A program made the position numbers and the translations under genes. Below, piece after piece: positions 14,798 through 20,186 of a DNA stretch of 20,186 bases. The notes beneath the pieces were generated by a model, which worked only from the letters and a program-made list of their open reading frames with translations, ran no database searches and had not been told where the DNA came from. The DNA is from CAYVAP01 sp964343195. Its GTDB lineage: Bacteria > Bacteroidota > Bacteroidia > J057. Numbering within the stretch: position 1 is the first letter of the stretch; every line of letters starts with the position of its first letter. The stretch spans positions 1-20,186 of the forward strand of contig CAYFIR010000120.1 of NCBI GenBank assembly GCA_964343195.1, written 5' to 3'.

Positions 14798-17044
14798 CTA
14801 CTCCAACCGATACCGGAAACCCGCATACACATTTCGCCCAAAAATCGGCCCCCAGACCAGCGAAGCGTCGAAATATTCGCTGAAAGGCTGCTCTGCGGAC
14901 AGGATGGGCCGCTCCTGACGCATGTTGAGCAGGTTCTCGCCACCGAGGTATAGTTCCCAGTGATCACCAAGCGACTTGCTCACCTGCCCACTCACCAGCC
15001 AGAAGGCTGGCGATTCGCTATCTACCTGAAAGTCCTCTGGATTGCTGCCAGTGTCGGGCAGACGTTTGCCTCCCTGCCAGTTGACTGTCAGGTCAAAGAC
15101 CCAGTCGTTGCGGGTGCTGTAAGCCAGGTTCAGGAAAGCACGATGCGTAGAAACCAGTGGCTTACGTCTCAGGTCTCCATCGTAGGTCGTCCATACGTCG
15201 AGCCAGCGGTAGGCGATGCGTAAATCGAGGAATTTGACCAGTTCATAGTCCAGCTGAGCCTGTACACTGTTGGAATAGGACTGGCCTTCCAGGTTATAAA
15301 ACACCACCTGCTGCGGGCTGCGATCCCGATCAATCACGATCTGGTTGAGAAACTCTGTGTGATAATAGTCCAGCATGAAACTGCCCTCACGATAGTCCAG
15401 CCGGAAAGTTTGGGTAAGGTTCAGACCAAGATTCCAGGCTACTTCTGGCCTCAGCCCATAAGGCAAATCGGAGTCTTCGCCCTCGATGACGATTTGCCGC
15501 GCACTGGCAAATAGCCCCTGATTCTCAGCCAGGATGCTTGCGGTCCGCTGCCCACGCCCCAGACTGGCACGCAAGGTAGTGCGCTCCGTAGGGGCATATC
15601 GCAGGTGCAGACGTGGAGTCACAAAAGCCCCAAAGAGGTTGTGGTGATCCACTCGTACCCCCGCTACCGCGCTAAACTGATTCAGGTAGCTGTAGGTGTA
15701 TTCAAAGAATGCCCCCGGTACCATCTCGCGGCGGTCAAAACTCCGCGCGTCGAGTTGTTCTCCATAATTGTCATAGAGGAAGCTGGCCCCGGTCCGGAAG
15801 GTATGATCGCTGCTGCCAAACATCCCCTGGTAGAGGAAATTGGCATACAGTGTTTGCTGCTGTCCGTCATACGACAGCGCACCAAACTCGCTTTCCTGGG
15901 CATGGTGACTGGCTGAGACCTGCAAACCGAAACTCCTCCAGGGCGCACGAGGAAATACACGCCCCAGCTTGGCCCAGCCTTCCAGACGCTGGGTCTGGTG
16001 AACCATTCCCCAAAAATCCACGCCGGGGTCGTGTTGCTCCGGATCAAAAGCAACCTGCCCCGCCTGCTGATCGACATAGGTCCCTTTTACCCCCGCCTGA
16101 AAGCGCCAGGGGTTGTTGCTTTTGTACTGCCAGCGATGTAGGCCAATCAATGCCGTATTCAGTGGATTGTCCAGAAAGCCGTCCTGGTTCCGATCATTAG
16201 CGCGGCTCATGTTGCTGGCATGGAGCAGGGTCGCAGTGGACCAGCCCAGTGTATCAAACCGGTGGGCAAAGTTGGCATTGGCCTCCAGCCGCCCCATGGC
16301 ATTGGCGTAGCCATTGAAGTACAGCCGATCGGCGGTTTCAGGCTTGCGCAGCTCGACGTTGATCTGTCCGGCGATGGACTCATAGCCATTCGCTACCGAT
16401 CCAGTGCCCTTGCTTAGCTGCATGCCTTCGACCCAGGTACCGGGTACATAGGTGAGGCCATGCATGGCGCTGAGACCCCGAACGCTGGGGATGTTCTCGC
16501 GGGTGATCTGGGTATATGGCCCCGCTAGTCCGAGCATCTGAATTTGCCGGGTACCGGTCACGGCATCGGTGAAACTCACGTCCACACTGGGGCTGGTTTC
16601 GAAGCTCTCACTCAGGTTGCAGCAGGCCGCTTTGAGCAATTCGCCCTCATCGATGAGCAGGGTTTGCTGGACGTCCAGGCTCGAAACCCGTGAGCTGCGG
16701 TTTCGGTGGGTGATTTCCACCGCGTCAAGGGTAGAATGCTGCAGGGTAACTTTGAGGAATTCTCCCGAGGTTGCCTCCACCGTATCGACTTCAAATCCAG
16801 CGTAGTCAATGACCAGCCGGGTCGTTTCGCTCGGTAGCGAAAAGGAAAACCGCCCCAGGCTATCGGTTAGGGTGCCTGAAGCGGGGGACAGGCTTCTTAC
16901 CCGCGCCTGGGATAGTGGATGAGGCGTTTCCCCCTCCGATTGTCCCAGCACCTGGCCCGAGAAAGTGTACCCGCCCGTCGTCTGGGCCCAACTTATGGGG
17001 CCCCAGCAAAGCAGGATGGGAAGGATATATTGGATCAGTTTCAT
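14798..17044 (-). CDS. TonB-dependent outer-membrane receptor, probably for a heavy metal
   Basis: This 748-residue protein has a signal peptide (cleaved after about ISWA), then a carboxypeptidase-regulatory-like beta-sandwich (about 25-105, with DSLGRFSFSLP). The plug (about 130-240) contains LLKAACCNLSESFETSPSVD, GTRQIQMLGLAGPYTQITRE and YESIAGQINVEL. A 22-strand barrel ends in the aromatic-rich FGRNVYAGFRYRLE. Energy for import comes from TonB in the inner membrane. The CC pair in the plug and the GLAGPYTQ motif occur in receptors that accompany HMA and HYC_CC_PP proteins, so copper or another thiophilic metal is a likely cargo (inference). The gene lies 399 bp downstream of the HMA gene, with a repeat block between. 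The ATG at 17044 begins a typical signal peptide, MKLIQYILPILLCW. Confidence 0.92.
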   Translation of the reverse strand: MKLIQYILPILLCWGPISWAQTTGGYTFSGQVLGQSEGETPHPLSQARVRSLSPASGTLTDSLGRFSFSLPSETTRLVIDYAGFEVDTVEATSGEFLKVTLQHSTLDAVEITHRNRSSRVSSLDVQQTLLIDEGELLKAACCNLSESFETSPSVDVSFTDAVTGTRQIQMLGLAGPYTQITRENIPSVRGLSAMHGLTYVPGTWVEGMQLSKGTGSVANGYESIAGQINVELRKPETADRLYFNGYANAMGRLEANANFAHRFDTLGWSTATLLHASNMSRANDRNQDGFLDNPLNTALIGLHRWQYKSNNPWRFQAGVKGTYVDQQAGQVAFDPEQHDPGVDFWGMVHQTQRLEGWAKLGRVFPRAPWRSFGLQVSASHHAQESEFGALSYDGQQQTLYANFLYQGMFGSSDHTFRTGASFLYDNYGEQLDARSFDRREMVPGAFFEYTYSYLNQFSAVAGVRVDHHNLFGAFVTPRLHLRYAPTERTTLRASLGRGQRTASILAENQGLFASARQIVIEGEDSDLPYGLRPEVAWNLGLNLTQTFRLDYREGSFMLDYYHTEFLNQIVIDRDRSPQQVVFYNLEGQSYSNSVQAQLDYELVKFLDLRIAYRWLDVWTTYDGDLRRKPLVSTHRAFLNLAYSTRNDWVFDLTVNWQGGKRLPDTGSNPEDFQVDSESPAFWLVSGQVSKSLGDHWELYLGGENLLNMRQERPILSAEQPFSEYFDASLVWGPIFGRNVYAGFRYRLE

Positions 17045-17443
17045 TGGATGATTGAGTTGAGAAGAAAGAAAAGCGAAGGGAGAAGCGAGACTCCCGATTC
17101 TCGGGACAGGCCGCCTGCGCTACGAGAAGCCAGAGGTCAGATAAAGAATTCTGACAGGCCGGGTGGCCGTTCTGACTTCTCGCAGCCTCGCGGTCTGAAC
17201 CCTTTCCTCGAGTGGAGCAAGTTCGGAGTCCGGTGTTCGTAGTTTAGAGTTTCCCGCTCTGCGGGTTTTCGCTGCGCTCAACGTGGTCAGAAGTTTACTG
17301 TATTTTCAACAGGGTAATTACTTCGTTCCGAGAGCACCAGCGGATTCGAAATGAAGTTCCTAACCAATCCGAATTGAGATAACAGTCTAATTGTCAGCAC
17401 ATTCAACTTCGAAATCTGAACCACGCACTTCGAACTCTTTCCA
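17045..17443. other. Repeat-rich 399-bp gap between the HMA and receptor genes
   Basis: No gene is seen. It holds a TCCCGA-TTC-TCGGGA hairpin (17092-17106), short inverted repeats such as GTCAGA...TCTGAC and GGCC-GGGT-GGCC around 17130-17180, and a dispersed repeat at 17211-17340. After that, to 17443, there are several TTCGAA/ACTTCGAA motifs. The block separates two genes that would otherwise be expected to be adjacent in the metal operon. Confidence 0.65.
17211..17340. repeat. Dispersed intergenic repeat, copy 2
   Basis: It shares ordered blocks with 10631-10740: AGTGGAGCAAGTTC, GGAGTCCGGTGTTCGTAGTT, GGTCAGAA and GGGTAATTAC. About 30 bases not in copy 1, including the hairpin CCCGC-TCT-GCGGG, are inserted in the middle. 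The two copies have clearly diverged, so this is an old repeat family. Confidence 0.7.
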
Positions 17444-17824
17444 TTAGTGCACCTCTACACCATCGCGGTATTTACAGCACCCAGGGAGCTTTTCGTAGGC
17501 TTCATCAGAGGCTTGTACCAGCTCCGTGTTGTGGCCCGCTTTGGCGATGGCTTCACAAATTTGCTGGGAGCTGGTGCGCTTGGTTTTGTAGATGACCACC
17601 AACTGTTGGCTATCAGCCGTCCACTCCGCGAACTTGACCCCGCGCTCATACATGGCGGCTTCTTCGATGCGGGCTTTGCACATTTTACAGACGCCGTTCA
17701 CCTCCAGTGTGTCGGTCATCACTTTGGGTAAGCGCTCGTTTTGCGCTACAGGTGTCTGGGCCTGAAGGGATTGACCTAGCAGGATAAACAGGATGGGAAG
17801 CAGAAAAATCTGGATGAATTTCAT
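17444..17824 (-). CDS. Secreted heavy-metal-associated (HMA) domain protein
   Basis: Starting at ATG 17824, the 126-residue protein has a signal peptide (MKFIQIFLLPILFILLGQSL, cleaved near QAQ) and an HMA ferredoxin-like domain (about 37-105). The metal site is VCKMCKARIEEA (Cys46 and Cys49). The C-terminal tail carries a second Cys pair in LPGCCKYR (Cys116-Cys117). HMA domains bind Cu(I), Zn or Hg through CxxC. An upstream ATG (17902) would add 26 unrelated residues before the signal and is rejected. It lies 85 bp downstream of the HYC_CC_PP gene on the same strand. It probably acts as a periplasmic or surface metal carrier for the receptor encoded after it. Confidence 0.88.
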   Translation of the reverse strand: MKFIQIFLLPILFILLGQSLQAQTPVAQNERLPKVMTDTLEVNGVCKMCKARIEEAAMYERGVKFAEWTADSQQLVVIYKTKRTSSQQICEAIAKAGHNTELVQASDEAYEKLPGCCKYRDGVEVH

Positions 17825-17909
17825 TGGAATAATGAGGTTGAGATGAATAAAAAAGGGATAGGCGCCGATCCGAAGGGACCGTCGCTGGCAAGAAAAATTC
17901 ATCTACTCA

Positions 17910-18341
17910 TCATCCATAGGTGAGGGCGGCGCAATATCGTCGCCAAAGTGGAGCCCTGGGCGGTGGCAGGTCAAGGTCCATCTCCAATCTGGCGGATGCG
18001 ACCTGTGGTTCCTCCATTGAGATAGGCTCAGTGGGCAGTTCCAACGCGACAAAGTCAACCAGGGTCAGCTTCTCAGAGATCAGCTGTGGCTGTTCCACGC
18101 TAAAGTCCAACTGCTCGGTTTCGCAGCAACCTGGCTTGGGCTGTGGGGCAAAAGGGCACTCATCGCCCATGAGGTGGCAGGCCATCGGAGCCTTTGCCTC
18201 AGTGCAACAGTCCGGGTCTTCCACCGCAAAAAAGTGAAGTTCCACGCCTTCTTTCTCGCATATGTGCACCTGCACCACTACCTGAAAACTCGCGATCAGG
18301 TAGGTCAGCAGAAAAAGCCATATGCCGAGGCGGTACTTCAT
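17910..18341 (-). CDS. HYC_CC_PP family secreted metal-locus protein
   Basis: The 143-residue protein begins with a hydrophobic signal (GIWLFLLTYLIASFQVVVQV). It then shows the arrangement from which the family takes its name: a His/Cys pair at the start (His26, Cys28), Cys-Cys pairs (Cys45-Cys46, Cys72-Cys73) and a Pro-rich end (LPPPRAPLWRRY). Further possible ligands are His36, Cys55, His56 and Cys62. Such proteins accompany TonB-dependent receptors and HMA proteins in Bacteroidota, and a metal-binding role, probably for copper, is inferred. It is the first gene of the three-gene metal locus, starting at ATG 18341. The family name is recalled from its features and not confirmed by search. 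Confidence 0.85.
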   Translation of the reverse strand: MKYRLGIWLFLLTYLIASFQVVVQVHICEKEGVELHFFAVEDPDCCTEAKAPMACHLMGDECPFAPQPKPGCCETEQLDFSVEQPQLISEKLTLVDFVALELPTEPISMEEPQVASARLEMDLDLPPPRAPLWRRYCAALTYG

Positions 18342-18880
18342 GAATTTTGGCGAATGGTTGATCTTTATTTAAGGGGCTGATTTATGGACTAAAACGGGGC
18401 CCAAGCTACAAAAGTTGGGAAAAATGTCCGACACCTTTTATGCAAAGGAGTAAAAACCGGGAGAAAAAGGCAAGGGAGAAACTCAGCAGGATTAACAAGC
18501 AAAGCAATCGCAAGAAAGGGGAACAGAAATAGTCCGACTCATCCAGGGCTTTGCTAACTGATTTCAAAAATCTGATAGCCAATTACTTACACCATATTTT
18601 TAACTCACAGGTACAATATAGGTACAACAACTCCAATTTCCCCTCCCCCCACAAATTTAACTCCCTCCCCAATCCACTTTTCATATTTTCAGGCAATTCG
18701 TAAATTGGAATAGTTTTGAATGGGGAAGAAGAAATTGGGACTTTTGAGGGGGAATAAGGGAAATACGGTATATATGGGTTTGGCCTTATGAGTTTCAACG
18801 CCCCACCTATATTCCCCCTATACACCTTATAAACCCTATACACCTTCCTCTTCCTCCAATCCAACCTAAAAACCACAACC
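18342..18880. other. Noncoding region of 539 bp between two divergent genes
   Basis: No gene is supported. The minus-strand 99-residue frame at 18583-18882 is repeat-derived (it contains VYRVYKVYRG). The region must hold the promoters of the leftward metal locus and the rightward secreted protein. No convincing Bacteroidota promoter (TTG and TAnnTTTG) could be placed. It contains the repeat structure at 18752-18846 and a direct repeat AGGTACAA at 18609-18616 and 18620-18627. Confidence 0.7.
18752..18846. repeat. Inverted repeat with CCCTATACACCTT units
   Basis: CCCTATACACCTT occurs at 18816-18828 and again at 18834-18846, 18 bp apart. The left side (GGGAAATACGGTATATATGG at about 18758-18777) is a partial inverted match. 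The structure resembles the one at 13681-13755 (17-bp spacing, AGGTATAAAGGA). It ends about 35 bp before the ATG of the plus-strand gene, so it may influence that transcript's leader. Confidence 0.6.
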
Positions 18881-20186
18881 ATGCACCGACACCTGCTTCT
18901 GCTATGCTGGCTGGCCCTCCTGCCTGCCCTGGGATGGGCGCAATATGAAACTGCTAATTGGTACTGGGTAGATTCTTCGCGGCTTCAGTTTATCCCTACA
19001 AGTCCTAATCCTATCATTCCCAATTCTGGAGGATTTGCTCAATCATTAGAAACTATGACGACTTCCATTTCTGACCCCTGTGGGAACCTATTATTTTACA
19101 CAGATCGGTTAAAAATCTGGAACTCAAACCATCAAGTAGTTGCAAATATTCAAACACTTACTAACAATACTTACTACACATTTGGTCAGCAGCAGTATTT
19201 TATTCGGAATCCAGGTAATCCAAATCAATACTTTTTAATTGGTAGATATCAAAACTATTCTCCATCAGTGAACCACTTCTCCTTAGGCTATATAACTCTA
19301 GATCTCACCATAAATGGAGGAATAGGAGGAGGGCTCCCTGGTTTCACAACCTTGCTAGACTCGATTTCAATTCATAGCGCTGGAACATTGCATGCTAATG
19401 GAAAAGACTATTGGGCAGTAGGAAGGAAAGAAGGCACTAACGAATACTATTCATTCCAAATTACCCCAACAGGAGTTTTACCTCCTGTAGTTTCAACTGC
19501 CGGCCCTGCATGGGTAGGAAATCTCATTTGGCAGTCTAATGGGATGATTTTTTCCCCAAATGGAGAAAAAATTGCAATGACGGCCCTTTTTGATAATGAC
19601 ACATCCACCTACCTAATGGATTTTGATCCAAACACGGGCATAGTATCCAACCCACTAGAATTGGATCTACTCCCTGATGACATACATTCTCCAATATGGC
19701 GATGGGCACAGGGGCATCGGATTCTATTTTCTCCAGATGGATCAAAACTTTATCGACTTAAATGGAACTACTCGTATCTGTTCCCAATTTATGAAATCTA
19801 CCAGACCGATCTTTCGAGCAATAATCCTGCTACTATAGCGAGTTCTGCTGTGATGGCTGTTATAGATACTAGTCAGATATCGGAGCTTATCGATATGCAG
19901 TATAGCCCCAATGGAACTATCATTGTTTATAAGCAAAAACTTAATACTCAGGGAATCGTTCCGCTCCCCCCTAACGACACCTCATATCATTGGCTAGGAA
20001 TCATTCAGGAACCTAACAAGCTAGGGACAGCATGTAACTATGTCTCCCAGGGGATTGATTATGTTGAAGGGGATAACCTGGGTGGCTATGGCTTTCTCCC
20101 CTACTTCTCCGCCCACTACTTCCGCCCCCTTGAGCTAGGGCTAAAAGACAGCTCCCTCAACGCCGGGGGGCTGACGGTCTGCCTGC
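18881..20186 (+). CDS. Large secreted protein, N-terminal part (window end cuts it)
   Basis: The only plus-strand gene, open from ATG 18881 to the last base (435 codons seen). It starts with a signal peptide (MHRHLLLLCWLALLPALGWA) followed by QYETANWYWVDSSRLQF. It continues with LLFYTDRLKIWNSNHQVV, YFLIGRYQ, GKDYWAVGRKEG and repeated propeller-like blades (IFSPNGEKIAM, LFSPDGSKLYRL, QYSPNGTIIVY). This layout is typical of the long Bacteroidota surface proteins that end in gliding-motility or type IX secretion domains; the C-terminus is outside the window, so that is inferred. Base composition changes along the gene: the first 60 bases are 67% G+C, 19141-19200 is 32% and 20101-20160 is 58%, by count. 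Confidence 0.85.
   Translation, partial: MHRHLLLLCWLALLPALGWAQYETANWYWVDSSRLQFIPTSPNPIIPNSGGFAQSLETMTTSISDPCGNLLFYTDRLKIWNSNHQVVANIQTLTNNTYYTFGQQQYFIRNPGNPNQYFLIGRYQNYSPSVNHFSLGYITLDLTINGGIGGGLPGFTTLLDSISIHSAGTLHANGKDYWAVGRKEGTNEYYSFQITPTGVLPPVVSTAGPAWVGNLIWQSNGMIFSPNGEKIAMTALFDNDTSTYLMDFDPNTGIVSNPLELDLLPDDIHSPIWRWAQGHRILFSPDGSKLYRLKWNYSYLFPIYEIYQTDLSSNNPATIASSAVMAVIDTSQISELIDMQYSPNGTIIVYKQKLNTQGIVPLPPNDTSYHWLGIIQEPNKLGTACNYVSQGIDYVEGDNLGGYGFLPYFSAHYFRPLELGLKDSSLNAGGLTVCL

Noticed and set aside
14701..14970. Minus-strand 89-codon frame overlapping the receptor's 3' end
   Set aside because: It is a shadow of the receptor gene in another frame. The short SIPEIYRYAPLFG stretch in a third frame nearby is too short to support a gene.
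18700..18720. TAGTTTTG as a Bacteroidota -7 promoter box for the plus-strand gene
   Set aside because: No matching TTG lies at the usual distance upstream, and it is about 165 bases from the ATG.
18583..18882. Minus-strand 99-codon frame
   Set aside because: Its sequence (VYRVYKVYRG, NPYIPYFPYSP) comes from the short repeats; it has no signal or domain and lies antisense to the start of the plus-strand gene.

Overview
The window looks like chromosomal DNA of a Bacteroidota bacterium, probably of the Saprospiria/Cytophagia type. The evidence is a TonB-dependent receptor with a carboxypeptidase-like N-terminal domain next to HYC_CC_PP and HMA proteins, AraC+VOC and Crp/Fnr genes of Bacteroidota type, a large secreted protein of the gliding/T9SS kind, few Shine-Dalgarno sequences, and many short intergenic repeats. 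The genus cannot be told from the sequence. Every gene but the last lies on the minus strand. No tRNA, rRNA, CRISPR array or complete insertion sequence was seen.

Layout, left to right. 1-605 is a tandem array of a ~223-bp unit. 653-1484 holds an AraC-type regulator and a VOC protein, transcribed leftward in that order. 1563-2675 is an endonuclease/exonuclease/phosphatase-fold protein. 2804-5018 holds the ribosome-assembly GTPase RsgA preceded by an exported membrane-anchored protein of unknown function. 5143-6340 is a tight run of a small basic protein, a DUF7009-like protein and a MobA-like nucleotidyltransferase, whose last two genes overlap by one base. Upstream of it are a 48-codon remnant resembling the C-terminus of the AstE/AspA zinc-hydrolase family (6348-6494), a lipoprotein and an unknown soluble protein. 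7857-10448 holds an alpha/beta hydrolase, a Crp/Fnr regulator and an SDR oxidoreductase, closed by a good intrinsic terminator at 7797-7842. 10449-10912 is repeat-rich intergenic DNA. 10913-14651 holds an exported N-terminal-nucleophile hydrolase fused to four membrane helices, a DinB protein, a lipoprotein and a methyltransferase that is apparently frameshifted near its start. 14798-18341 is a heavy-metal (probably copper) handling locus: HYC_CC_PP protein, secreted HMA protein, then a TonB-dependent receptor, with a ~400-bp repeat block between the last two. 18342-18880 is noncoding. At 18881 the only plus-strand gene begins, a secreted beta-propeller-like protein cut by the window end.

Working together: the HYC_CC_PP/HMA/receptor set most likely moves or senses a thiophilic metal across the envelope. 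The AraC+VOC pair and the Crp/Fnr+SDR pair look like small regulator-enzyme units. The MobA run suggests molybdopterin guanine dinucleotide cofactor synthesis with two uncharacterised companions. The most unusual items are the 151-bp perfect repeat core, the AstE/AspA-like remnant, the frameshifted methyltransferase, the Ntn hydrolase with a membrane tail, and several repeat families shared between intergenic regions.
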